From a virus, in the IMG/VR virus record IMGVR_UViG_3300024520_000185, positions 1 through 40,055 of that record: a stretch of DNA of 40,055 nt. One strand, given 5' to 3'. Numbering within the stretch: the first letter of the stretch is position 1; the number at the start of each line of letters is the position of its first letter. Under the pieces are notes generated by a model. It saw only the letters and a list, made by a program, of their open reading frames with translations. It was not told where the DNA came from and searched no databases. This document shows positions 7,861 to 14,520 of the stretch, piece after piece. The position numbers and the translations under genes are program-made.

Positions 7861-8468
7861 TATAAAACTTTAATCGCTACTGCAAGCTTATCATCATCCC
7901 AGGCTTTTAGATCTGCCATTGTTTTGATTCCCAACTTGCCCTTAATCTCTTTAATTTTGGCTTTATCCTCTCCACCTTTAGTGATTAGATTAACCTTGGC
8001 AACGATCTTTTTGTATAAGTCGTCACCAATTGGAGCTTTTACCGTGGCTTTGCCTAATGACCTCTTATCCTTTACGTGGGGAAAATAATCTTTTGGCTTT
8101 GGCATTGCTACTGGTGCATCAGCCAAGCGATCGCCCTCAGCCATATCGCCGCCGTCAAACTGAGTACCATAACCACACACAGCAAGCGCGCGCCCAATAG
8201 CACCAGTCTCTGCTTTTTCGAGATGGTCAGCGAAGTGTTTCTTATCCTCTCGCTTACTACCGCTAGATAGCAATGAGCCGTCAGCGTAAATGTCAGCGCG
8301 AACAACTGAGTAGTTATCGTCATGGCTTACAATCTCCGTTTTGATTGTTCCGTTTGGATGATTCTCTCGAAACCATACCAGCCTCCACTTTACCTCTAGA
8401 TAATCCTTCCCTTTCAGGTTGAGTATTGGCATGGTCGTGCCTTTTGTTGTTAACTTTGTTTTCGCCAT
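7860..8468 (-). CDS. Single-strand annealing protein, Rad52/ERF-like
   Basis: A 202-residue protein containing EKAETGAIGRALAVCGYG at about residues 84-101. This AETxAxGRALxxxGYG signature is found in phage single-strand annealing proteins of the Rad52/ERF group. The N-terminal half should be the beta-rich annealing core; the C-terminal 70 residues are Lys-rich and variable. The start follows TAGGAG by six bases. It sits with a RecE-like exonuclease and SSB, the classic two-component recombinase set. Exact subfamily is uncertain. Confidence 0.7.
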   Translation of the reverse strand: MAKTKLTTKGTTMPILNLKGKDYLEVKWRLVWFRENHPNGTIKTEIVSHDDNYSVVRADIYADGSLLSSGSKREDKKHFADHLEKAETGAIGRALAVCGYGTQFDGGDMAEGDRLADAPVAMPKPKDYFPHVKDKRSLGKATVKAPIGDDLYKKIVAKVNLITKGGEDKAKIKEIKGKLGIKTMADLKAWDDDKLAVAIKVL

Positions 8469-8526
8469 TGTAATCTCCTACAGTTGAATATATTATTATT
8501 AATACTAAATATGCTGCTATTGCCAT
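8320..8526 (-). CDS. Possible membrane microprotein overlapping the annealing-protein start
   Basis: A 68-codon frame with GAGAGGG six bases before its ATG at 8526 and an N-terminal hydrophobic helix (MAIAAYLVLIIIYS). The remaining 49 residues are read from inside the annealing-protein gene in another frame and are low-complexity hydrophilic. The membrane part and ribosome site look real; the overlap of 149 bp may mean it is only a coupled leader. Low confidence. Confidence 0.3.
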   Translation of the reverse strand: MAIAAYLVLIIIYSTVGDYNGENKVNNKRHDHANTQPEREGLSRGKVEAGMVSRESSKRNNQNGDCKP

Positions 8527-8537
8527 TAGATACCCTC

Positions 8538-8753
8538 TCACTTGTTATTGCAGTACATTCCATTACCACGATGAACACAAATTAATGTGTCACTTTCACA
8601 ACGGAGAAGTAAGCCTCGCGAACCATTGCAATTAAAGTCGTAACTTGAATTAACTAGCACTTCCTTCACTGTCTCTTTCTCTTCTTTCTTCCCGCAACTC
8701 AGGCATAGTACAACTACACCAAGCAACATGACTCTCAAATTTCTTGTTAACAT
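8538..8753 (-). CDS. Early small lipoprotein with four extra cysteines, possible superinfection-exclusion protein
   Basis: A 71-residue protein. CAGGAG lies seven bases before the ATG at 8753. It has Arg4 and Arg7, a hydrophobic core, and VVLCLSC followed by Gly-Lys-Lys, a lipoprotein-type signal. The mature part of about 50 residues has four more Cys (FNC, LRC, LIC, MYC), enough for two disulfides in the periplasm. Its 5' third lies inside the coiled-coil gene upstream in a different frame. Phage T5 Llp is a similar-sized, early, disulfide-bonded lipoprotein that blocks the receptor. The analogy rests on design and timing, not on sequence identity. Confidence 0.6.
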   Translation of the reverse strand: MLTRNLRVMLLGVVVLCLSCGKKEEKETVKEVLVNSSYDFNCNGSRGLLLRCESDTLICVHRGNGMYCNNK

Positions 8754-8937
8754 TTTCGATCTCCTGTTTAGACTTCTCCCTCATGTGGGTAGAAATATTA
8801 CTTTCCATAATGATATCATCACTAGCTCTATTCATGTCTTTTTCCAAACACTCAACGCGCTCTTCCAAACACTCAACGCGCTCTAAGAGCTCGCCAACCA
8901 CTATGACAACTTTCTCTAGTGATCCTAGCCTTTCCAT
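8650..8937 (-). CDS. Coiled-coil small protein, unknown
   Basis: A 95-residue protein that overlaps the stop of the RecE-like gene by 13 bp. Its first 40 residues form a clear coiled coil containing a tandem heptad repeat (ERVECLE twice). The DNA repeat behind it spans 8859-8882. The C-terminal part is charged and overlaps the lipoprotein gene by 104 bp. There is no transmembrane helix, so despite the Rz/Rz1-like overlap it is not a normal inner spanin. Confidence 0.6.
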   Translation of the reverse strand: MERLGSLEKVVIVVGELLERVECLEERVECLEKDMNRASDDIIMESNISTHMREKSKQEIENVNKKFESHVAWCSCTMPELREERRERDSEGSAS

Positions 8938-9734
8938 ACCATTTCCTGCATTTCACTTTGAGCAAGGTAATTGCCAGTGATCTTTGCATTTTTGATATTG
9001 TCACAGCCTTCCAGGTATTGCTTCATTCCCATGTCAAGACACTCCTTGCTCGCCTTATAAACGTAAGTATCGTGAGGGGCAATGTTGCCAGTGACAACCC
9101 AATAGAAGTCATAAGCATCGCCTGTGATCTCTTTTAAAACGTGGCAATACATTGAAGCGGAAAGACCATAGTTAAATCCACGGGAAACATTCCACATGAA
9201 CTTATTAAACTCTGGATCTTTCGCTGACTTTAAATCAACAATGATTTTGTTTTCAGTATCAAGCCAATCTGGTCTGACTTTAATATCAAGCCCGGTTAAG
9301 CTACAAGTGGTAGCAACAGATAGCTCTGGCTCGCCAACTTTAAAAAGATTAGCAGCTACTGGATACTTAGAAATCATACGAGACATTTCTTCTACTTGGT
9401 ATAACTCGCTTTTCTTAATGTAATCGTGTTTGTTTTTTAGCTCTTCCTTGAACTCTGCAAACAAAGCTTTACCAACTTTAGTAGTTAGTTTGACTTCTCT
9501 ATTGTCGAACACTGGAAATTCTTCCTTGAATTTCTCTGGTTCTAACACTAGACAATGAAAAGCTGACCCCAAACGCATAGCATCTGATGGTGACTTTTTA
9601 TTACCGTCTAGGTATTGATCGCGATACTTCCCCATGGATTGGAATGCGGTCTTAATAACTGATGATGATAAATACTCTTGGTCGCCGTGATAGAGATTAT
9701 TCGATAATCCCCGATTGATTCCCTGCTTCAACAT
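8925..9734 (-). CDS. RecE/exonuclease VIII-like PD-(D/E)XK nuclease
   Basis: A 269-residue protein with the RecB-family nuclease layout: GSAFH (H60), a conserved Glu near 136, VRPDW (D156), VDLKS (D167, K169), then an aromatic helix with FNYGLSASMY. The opening LSNNLYHGDQEYLSSS is typical of phage exonuclease VIII-like proteins. It resects double-strand ends 5'-3' so that the annealing protein can load. The start follows GGAGAG. The gene overlaps the preceding one by 38 bp and is co-transcribed with the annealing protein. Confidence 0.85.
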   Translation of the reverse strand: MLKQGINRGLSNNLYHGDQEYLSSSVIKTAFQSMGKYRDQYLDGNKKSPSDAMRLGSAFHCLVLEPEKFKEEFPVFDNREVKLTTKVGKALFAEFKEELKNKHDYIKKSELYQVEEMSRMISKYPVAANLFKVGEPELSVATTCSLTGLDIKVRPDWLDTENKIIVDLKSAKDPEFNKFMWNVSRGFNYGLSASMYCHVLKEITGDAYDFYWVVTGNIAPHDTYVYKASKECLDMGMKQYLEGCDNIKNAKITGNYLAQSEMQEMVWKG

Positions 9735-10320
9735 TTTTCTCTCCTGTGTAGATGGGCTCTTTTAATTCTTCAAGCCCTATTAATTCCTGTTCTATCTTTT
9801 CAAAATGTTTTTCCATACCTATTATTAACTGGTGTAAAGCTTCTGCCAAGTCTGGTCGCGTCACATGGCGACGATAATCTTTTCCCTCTTCTAAAAACTG
9901 AACTTGACTACGAGTAACCTCTATACCTTTATGGTCTTTTAAAACACTGGTTGAAGTTATTGATCGATCAAGCTGTTCAATAATACATTCGAGCTTTGGC
10001 ATATCAACTGTTATTTCAACCAGGGCTTCGAGGTCGTCAAAATTTGCATCGGTTCCAGTTAGTTGATTGGCGGCTTCGACTAGCACCATATCTTTTTTCT
10101 CTGGCACTCTTCTATAGTCTTTATCAATTACTAATTTTTCTTTATCAATCCTTGCTTGAGTTAAATGTTTTCCTTTTAAGGAAACACAAGTCTCTCTTGA
10201 AGTTACAAAGCGCATTAATTCGATCTCTGTTACTGCTAATGCTCCTGAACTAATCATCATTGTTACTGGTTGTTTAATTAATTCTTTTGCTTGTTTTTGA
10301 TATTCGGCGAACTGCGACAT
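9697..10320 (-). CDS. First gene of recombination module, unknown helical protein
   Basis: A 207-residue protein starting at 10320 after GGAGGG with a short three- to four-base gap. An in-frame earlier start at 10347 would lie inside the promoter. The sequence is helical and charged, with a repeated short element (KDYRRVP and KDYRRHV) about 80 residues apart that hints at an internal duplication. As the first gene from the divergent promoter it should be made early. No family recognised; a recombination accessory role is inferred from place. Confidence 0.65.
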   Translation of the reverse strand: MSQFAEYQKQAKELIKQPVTMMISSGALAVTEIELMRFVTSRETCVSLKGKHLTQARIDKEKLVIDKDYRRVPEKKDMVLVEAANQLTGTDANFDDLEALVEITVDMPKLECIIEQLDRSITSTSVLKDHKGIEVTRSQVQFLEEGKDYRRHVTRPDLAEALHQLIIGMEKHFEKIEQELIGLEELKEPIYTGEKNVEAGNQSGIIE

Positions 10321-10342
10321 AATCCCTCCAGATAAAAGTGCT

Positions 10343-10376
10343 TGCAAAGATTAACCGAAATCACTAATCTTGTAAA
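10343..10376. promoter_or_regulatory. Overlapping divergent promoters with palindromic core
   Basis: Plus strand: -35 TTGCAA (10343-10348), 16 bp, -10 TAATCT (10365-10370). Minus strand: -35 TTTACA (10371-10376), 17 bp, -10 TAATCT (10348-10353). The two -10 boxes are the arms of an inverted repeat, AAGATTA (10347-10353) and TAATCTT (10365-10371), 11 bp apart. Both promoters cover the same 34 bp, so polymerase should not occupy both at once. The repeat could also be an operator. Confidence 0.55.
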
Positions 10377-10392
10377 CCAACAGGAGGAAAAT

Positions 10393-10785
10393 ATGGAAGT
10401 CTATACAATAGATCAAGTAATCGATCTATGGAATCAAAAAGTCAAAGGTCAACACAAAACAGTCGTAGTGAGAAGAAGGTTCAAACAACCTGATTTTATG
10501 AAGAAGTTCGATGAAGCGGCAGAAGATATTAGCTCTCTACAGGATTGGGGTGTTATAATCGACGAATCCCTAAGAGTATTCGATGACCCATGGTGGGAAA
10601 GAAGAAGGCTAATGCAGGGATTTAACTGGCTATTTCAAAGAAGAAATAAAGGTGAAGGTGAACTGAATTGGGTACACTTTTACGAGCTCGCTGCCTCTCG
10701 TGATGAGAGAAGTAAACTCGACAATGAAAAGAAAGATCTCTTTAAATTATTCGCCACCAGTAACAACACGGAGAGTTTACCATGA
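10393..10785 (+). CDS. Probable replisome organiser / helicase loader
   Basis: A 130-residue protein. AGGAGG at 10382-10387 precedes the ATG at 10393. It is basic in its first half and has an aromatic C-terminal part (DDPWWERRRLMQGFNWLFQ), then NWVHFYEL. Phage replisome organisers often end in such a WLF motif near a helical DNA-binding domain. It is immediately upstream of, and coupled by ATGA to, a RecA/DnaB-fold ATPase, which supports a loader role. The call is by context and pattern. Confidence 0.5.
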   Translation: MEVYTIDQVIDLWNQKVKGQHKTVVVRRRFKQPDFMKKFDEAAEDISSLQDWGVIIDESLRVFDDPWWERRRLMQGFNWLFQRRNKGEGELNWVHFYELAASRDERSKLDNEKKDLFKLFATSNNTESLP

Positions 10786-11663
10786 AGCCAATACAGTATA
10801 ATAGAATCATCAAGGAGTATCCATTGCCAATTTATCACAGCGCCCTTGCTTCTATGTCGAAAGATGAGAAGTCATACCTTGAGATGCAAAAAGATCAAAA
10901 GTATTTCAAAACTAGATTCAACTTTATGAAATCCCACAATGGTTTAAGACCTGGGAAAGTTCATATGTTAATTGGTGCTACTGGTTGTGGGAAGTCATCA
11001 TTAATGAGAGCTATGGCAATAGACTGCGCATTAGATTCCAAAACTATGATTCATTTATCAGAAGAGAATGATCGTGACTACGCCTATGCAATTAATGTTC
11101 AACTTAACAATAAGGAGATATTAGATCGCATTGCTATCTACTCTGAAAAACACGTTAATTCGAAGCTAGGATTGGGTAGTTTAGATGAGTGGTTTCACAT
11201 GATGGAATGTAGGATTGATGCCTTTGAGCCTGACGTTCTCTTTATAGATAACTTATCAACTAGCCATCTTTATATTTCTTTATCATTCCAGGAGCAGAAC
11301 GAAGCTATTCAACGCCTGGTAGATCTTGCCCAAAAGAGACAAATTGCTGTCGTTGTCGTGATTCATACAAAAAAAGATGTAAATGACAACCATAAGGCTT
11401 TGATCCAGCCTGAAGATGTTCGAGGAACTGCTATGTCAGCATTAACTTTTCCATATATCTATGTATTCCAAAACTTTCGCAATGAGTCAGGATATAATCC
11501 AACGGTAACAATTAAAAAAGCCAGGATGCACCAATGCACAGGTTTTCGTTATGCGTTAGAATATAATCCAAGGGTTGCCACATACAGTTCAGATGCTAAG
11601 ATAGATCAAGAGGAATTTAAACAAATGTTCCAAGACAGGTTTAAGTTGGATGATAAGCGTTAA
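10782..11663 (+). CDS. RecA/DnaB-fold ATPase, probable replicative helicase-like protein
   Basis: A 293-residue protein. Walker A GATGCGKSS at residues 65-73, Walker B DVLFID at 151-156, and a sensor-like VVVIHTKK near 190-198 define a RecA-type ATPase of the DnaB C-terminal kind. The N-terminal 50 residues replace the usual DnaB N-domain, so it is short for a full helicase (over 400). It could be a helicase, or a RecA-like recombinase; the lack of a DnaG-type primase means host primase would be used. It is coupled to the gene upstream (ATGA) and overlaps the nuclease downstream by 14 bp. Confidence 0.75.
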   Translation: MKPIQYNRIIKEYPLPIYHSALASMSKDEKSYLEMQKDQKYFKTRFNFMKSHNGLRPGKVHMLIGATGCGKSSLMRAMAIDCALDSKTMIHLSEENDRDYAYAINVQLNNKEILDRIAIYSEKHVNSKLGLGSLDEWFHMMECRIDAFEPDVLFIDNLSTSHLYISLSFQEQNEAIQRLVDLAQKRQIAVVVVIHTKKDVNDNHKALIQPEDVRGTAMSALTFPYIYVFQNFRNESGYNPTVTIKKARMHQCTGFRYALEYNPRVATYSSDAKIDQEEFKQMFQDRFKLDDKR

Positions 11664-12273
11664 AAAAGACTGTGCAGAAATAACTCTCCCTTCATCATGT
11701 TGGGAGAGATCTTTTAAATTCGCCAACGAAGTAATAGACACCAATATTGATAAATACCAGAAGCGAGGACAAGGTGCTAGGGATAAGATTATTGACCAAA
11801 TAGCTCAGGGAAAATTAGCTGAAATAGCAGTTTCTAAATTTTTCTCTAGTATTGGTTTAACTGTGACGCTTCCAGATTTTAAGATTTATAGCAAATGGGA
11901 GAAGAGTTATGACGCAGACCTCGATATTCAAATGGGTAAGATCTTCTACCCTATCCACGTTAAAAGTATTAGCACTGACTCTGCTAGTCATTTCGGTCTT
12001 TCTTGGATATTTCAGCGTAGCGATCCTTTGTATTTTGCCTCTGCAAGAATTGATCTCAAGTATGATAAAATAGCGTTGTGTGAGACTCTGAGCCGCTCTG
12101 TGGTGCGGTTTTATGGTTTATGTAACCCAACGACCCTGAGATCTAATTCTAAGCCTCTGAGGGTTGAGTCTCTGCGTGATAACAAGGTTGCTCTGTACCA
12201 CAAGGGAATAAGCGAACAGTTATCTCTTCTTCCTCAAATAGATGCAATCACCACCTTTCACTCCCATGAATAA
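11650..12273 (+). CDS. PD-(D/E)XK nuclease-like protein
   Basis: A 207-residue protein. QGKLAEIAVSKFF gives E58, YDADLDIQ gives D88/D90/D92, and YPIHVKS gives K105, in the order and spacing of a restriction-endonuclease-like fold. The residue two before Lys is His instead of Asp/Glu, an unusual variant. It lies last in the replication module, overlapping the ATPase gene. It may be a host-DNA-degrading or recombination nuclease; with the altered motif an inactive structural role is also possible. Confidence 0.6.
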   Translation: MISVKKDCAEITLPSSCWERSFKFANEVIDTNIDKYQKRGQGARDKIIDQIAQGKLAEIAVSKFFSSIGLTVTLPDFKIYSKWEKSYDADLDIQMGKIFYPIHVKSISTDSASHFGLSWIFQRSDPLYFASARIDLKYDKIALCETLSRSVVRFYGLCNPTTLRSNSKPLRVESLRDNKVALYHKGISEQLSLLPQIDAITTFHSHE

Positions 12274-12315
12274 TATGATAACCTTTCTTATGTTTTACCT
12301 CCAAGTTGAACATTT

Positions 12316-12360
12316 ACTGCTAGGAGAGTGGGAGTTCCTGTTCTCTACTCTTCTAGTGGT
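12316..12360. terminator. Long hairpin between convergent genes
   Basis: Arms 12316-12332 and 12344-12360 pair over about 17 bp with several G-U pairs, around an 11-base loop. The hairpin sits between the plus-strand nuclease gene and the minus-strand 85-aa gene, overlapping the end of the latter. There is no strong U-tract on either side, so a two-way terminator or an RNA end-protecting hairpin are both possible. Confidence 0.5.
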
Positions 12361-12602
12361 TCCTTCATTACATCTTTAAATAATTTATAACTTTCTACCC
12401 GATCAACCAGACTATACTCCTTTTTGGGGTAGTGTAGTTGCTGCCAAATGGCATAAATGGCATCCATGGCATCGAACATATCAGCATATTCGTCTAAACC
12501 ATCTTGTTCCCAAAGCTCTAAAAATGAATCAATTAAGTATGTGATGCGAGCTTCTACTGGGTCAAATTCTTCAGTATGAATTATCTCGAATACTTTCGCC
12601 AT
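12345..12602 (-). CDS. Small acidic protein, solitary gene, predicted leaderless mRNA
   Basis: An 85-residue, strongly acidic protein with few basic residues, helical and rich in aromatic and Asp/Glu (for example WEQDGLDEYADMFDAMDAIY). Its charge and length resemble DNA-mimic inhibitors, but no family is recognised. There is no ribosome site; a perfect TATAAT ends six bases before its ATG. It stands alone on the minus strand between the replication module and the Lys-rich cluster. This isolation and private promoter are typical of accessory anti-host genes. Confidence 0.65.
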   Translation of the reverse strand: MAKVFEIIHTEEFDPVEARITYLIDSFLELWEQDGLDEYADMFDAMDAIYAIWQQLHYPKKEYSLVDRVESYKLFKDVMKEPLEE

Positions 12603-12608
12603 AGGTTA

Positions 12609-12614
12609 ATTATA
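12609..12614 (-). promoter_or_regulatory. Consensus -10 box, predicted leaderless start for 85-aa gene
   Basis: TATAAT on the minus strand, ending six bases before the ATG at 12602. No good -35 stands 17 bp away, so an activator may be needed. An AGGTTA box (12603-12608) fills the six-base gap. Confidence 0.45.
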
Positions 12615-12701
12615 CGCATTAAATCCAAAATTAATGTGAACAAATTTACCCAAGGTTATTGTATATAGGTTATGACGCGGAGAAGCTGGCATTTACTAAA
12701 C

Positions 12702-12730
12702 TTTACTTGAGGTAATTCCCGTGATAAAAT
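12702..12730 (+). promoter_or_regulatory. Sigma70-like promoter of the Lys-rich gene cluster
   Basis: -35 TTTACT (12702-12707), 17-bp spacer, -10 TAAAAT (12725-12730). It points to the five Lys-rich genes and would leave a leader of about 165 bases. AGGTTA-type boxes flank it on both sides. Confidence 0.55.
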
Positions 12731-12904
12731 ATTCTTTTAAATCTTCTTATATAACCTTTTATAACAAATTACAGTAATATATCATCCGTTTTTACCGTAA
12801 CGAAGTGAAGGGAAAAATGTATACTAACGGTAAGTACCTAATTCTTTAAGTTTTGTACTTATTGCACAGTTTTTATTTATCAAGTGATACTCAAGGGAAT
12901 AATT

Positions 12905-13183
12905 ATGTCTAAAAAAAGTCAGATCCACGCTTTAAAAACAGGCAGAACAAAAAGAAACTCAAGTAAACACAATCATCACGCTGCCGAGATGGTTCGGTTG
13001 ACCGAGGAACTATACAACGGGAGAAAGAAACCTGATTATCTAGAGAGTGACTTGAGGGGTAGTGCTATGAGGAAGATGAAACTTGCAGGTTTTAAGGTTA
13101 CTGATGAAACCCATAAATCCAAAACGTCTTTAAGGGAGCAAAAATCTATTATGAAAGGTAATAGTTACAAGGGTAAAAAGTAA
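12905..13183 (+). CDS. Lys/His-rich basic protein 1 of cluster
   Basis: A 92-residue protein. The start at 12905 follows AAGGGA by about eight bases; an upstream in-frame start at 12884 lacks a site. It is basic throughout, with a His-rich patch (SKHNHHAAEM) and no hydrophobic helix. It is the first of five plus-strand genes joined mostly by TAATG overlaps. Composition suggests nucleic-acid binding or packaging in the virion. I recognise no family. Confidence 0.65.
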   Translation: MSKKSQIHALKTGRTKRNSSKHNHHAAEMVRLTEELYNGRKKPDYLESDLRGSAMRKMKLAGFKVTDETHKSKTSLREQKSIMKGNSYKGKK

Positions 13184-13620
13184 TGCCAAGTAGAACTCCT
13201 TCATCAGCTAGACTAGCCGCCGCCGCTGCAATGGCTGTCAGGATGCTGGGGAAGCTCAAAAGAAAGCCAGAGAAATATCCCAATCCTAACGCAAGGATGG
13301 CAGAAGTTGTGAAACGAATGGTTAAGAATAAAAACAAAAAGACAAAAATTGAAAACAAGAGAATATCTAAAGAGCCAAAAATCAAAGTAAATAAAACAGA
13401 AGCAAGGAAACATTCAAAAAACTGGAAATCAAAGAATAAGAAAATGTCTAAAGAAGCAAAGAAAGTTGACAGGGATTACTCTAAAGCCGCAACATTTCCA
13501 GGTAAAAAAGTATTTAAAAAGATAATGACCAGGAAAGCTATAGAAACCCTAGAGGAAGCACCAATTGGTAAAGCAATTATAAATTCTCTGAGTAGCAAGA
13601 AAAACAAGGATAAAAAGTAA
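13183..13620 (+). CDS. Lys-rich protein 2 with N-terminal Ala helix
   Basis: A 145-residue protein, about one third Lys plus Arg. Residues 8-24 form an Ala-rich amphipathic helix (ARLAAAAAMAVRMLGKL), followed by a long Lys-rich tail with KKNKDKK at the end. Helix plus tail is like the 125-aa virion-region protein at 38145. It is coupled by TAATG to both neighbours. Histone-like DNA compaction or membrane binding are both plausible; neither is shown. Confidence 0.65.
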   Translation: MPSRTPSSARLAAAAAMAVRMLGKLKRKPEKYPNPNARMAEVVKRMVKNKNKKTKIENKRISKEPKIKVNKTEARKHSKNWKSKNKKMSKEAKKVDRDYSKAATFPGKKVFKKIMTRKAIETLEEAPIGKAIINSLSSKKNKDKK

Positions 13621-13889
13621 TGGCAATGTATAAAAGTACTTCAAAAGATGGGAAAATGACTCACTTTGCTGCCGAAATAGAATTAAAAGCACCTAAAAAA
13701 GTTAAAAAGAAAGCCAAGAAAAGAAGCTCCCCCAATCGTGCTATGACTGAAAAGAAAAGGGTAGCCGAGAACAAACGCCTAAACGCTAGAGAAGATAGGG
13801 CGAAGGCTTATAGCGAGGCATCTAATGAAAAAAAAGCCGCTATGATATATAAAAGTATGACAGCATTACGTGAAGGCGAAGGTTTATAG
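13620..13889 (+). CDS. Lys-rich protein 3
   Basis: An 89-residue protein whose central part is almost pure basic (KKVKKKAKKRSS). It then has an Arg/Glu/Ala helical stretch. Its 3' end holds both copies of a 34-bp direct repeat (13799-13832, 13875-13908); the first encodes KAYSEASNEKK, the second forms this gene's stop and the next gene's start. Coupled upstream by TAATG. Function unknown. Confidence 0.6.
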   Translation: MAMYKSTSKDGKMTHFAAEIELKAPKKVKKKAKKRSSPNRAMTEKKRVAENKRLNAREDRAKAYSEASNEKKAAMIYKSMTALREGEGL

Positions 13890-13908
13890 CGAGGCATTTA
13901 ATGAAAAA
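13799..13908 (+). repeat. 34-bp direct repeat pair with two mismatches
   Basis: Copies at 13799-13832 and 13875-13908, start-to-start 76 bp, differ at two positions only. The first is read as protein; the second spans the stop of one gene and the ATG of the next. A local duplication seems to have supplied a new gene start. Confidence 0.8.
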
Positions 13909-14311
13909 GGGTAGAAAAGTGAAAAATAGAGAAAAAGTAACATCAAAGAACAGCAAAAAATTCTATAAAGAAATGGCTCTAAAGATGCTAGACGATCCGT
14001 ATGGTTCGAGAGAATCCAAGCATAATGCTGAACAAGAGTTGTCTGACAATGAGTGGGAGGGTGTTCATAGAGGTCTAAAGAAAACCATTGAGAAGAGATC
14101 GCAAAGCCTTAAAGGCTCTATGAAAAAATGGAAAGCTGATAGGAAGAACCAAACAGATGAAGAGGCAAAGAAAACTCTCAAGAAATTTAAAGACCATAAT
14201 TTGAAAACATATAAACTTAAAAGACTGTATCAAGACGAATCAAGCTCTGAAGAATATGACGATATGAAAGCCAGACAATACGAAAGAAAGAGTAAAAGGA
14301 AAGGGGTTTAA
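13901..14311 (+). CDS. Lys-rich protein 4, shares GVHR motif with virion protein
   Basis: A 136-residue protein, basic with acidic interludes. EGVHRGLKKTIEK near residues 53-65, followed by a Lys-rich helix with KGSMKKW, resembles KGVHRAFKRKIG in the 125-aa protein at 38145. The start is set by the second copy of the 34-bp repeat and has no strong ribosome site. The shared motif suggests that this cluster and the late basic proteins are related. Confidence 0.65.
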   Translation: MKKGRKVKNREKVTSKNSKKFYKEMALKMLDDPYGSRESKHNAEQELSDNEWEGVHRGLKKTIEKRSQSLKGSMKKWKADRKNQTDEEAKKTLKKFKDHNLKTYKLKRLYQDESSSEEYDDMKARQYERKSKRKGV

Positions 14312-14520
14312 TGAAATCTAAATATGGTATAACCAAGCAGGAGCTAGAAGATTATGAAGGATCATTTAATGATGGGTTCTATCATCGACCAAATATTAGA
14401 AGGGCTAAAGACCTAGATGCTTGGGAGAAGAAAGTTGCTGTCGAGATGATGAAGGCTCGTAAGAAAAAGAACGCAGCCGCCACTGGCGGGAAAAAAGAAA
14501 AGAAAAGGCTTTTAAGATAA
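14311..14520 (+). CDS. Small basic protein 5, end of cluster
   Basis: A 69-residue protein coupled by TAATG to the previous gene. The first half is mixed and aromatic, the second Lys-rich (ending KKEKKRLLR). Its 3' end overlaps the convergent nuclease gene by 9 bp. Function unknown; same composition class as its four neighbours. Confidence 0.6.
   Translation: MKSKYGITKQELEDYEGSFNDGFYHRPNIRRAKDLDAWEKKVAVEMMKARKKKNAAATGGKKEKKRLLR

Larger units (their letters stand above)
12603..12904. other. 302-bp divergent intergenic region with repeated AGGTTA boxes
   Basis: A+T-rich non-coding stretch. AGGTTA occurs at 12603-12608, 12653-12658 and 12667-12672, and inverted at 12752-12757. One good plus-strand promoter lies at 12702-12730. 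The transcribed leader holds an inverted repeat, TTACCGT (12792-12798) and ACGGTAA (12827-12833). No reading frame of note is seen. Confidence 0.5.

Noticed and set aside
8859-8882. Short tandem DNA repeat in the coiled-coil gene as a separate element
   Set aside because: It simply encodes a duplicated heptad (ERVECLE twice) in phase with the protein.
8650-8937. Inner spanin partner of the nested lipoprotein
   Set aside because: It has the coiled coil but no transmembrane helix, and the pair lies in the recombination operon.
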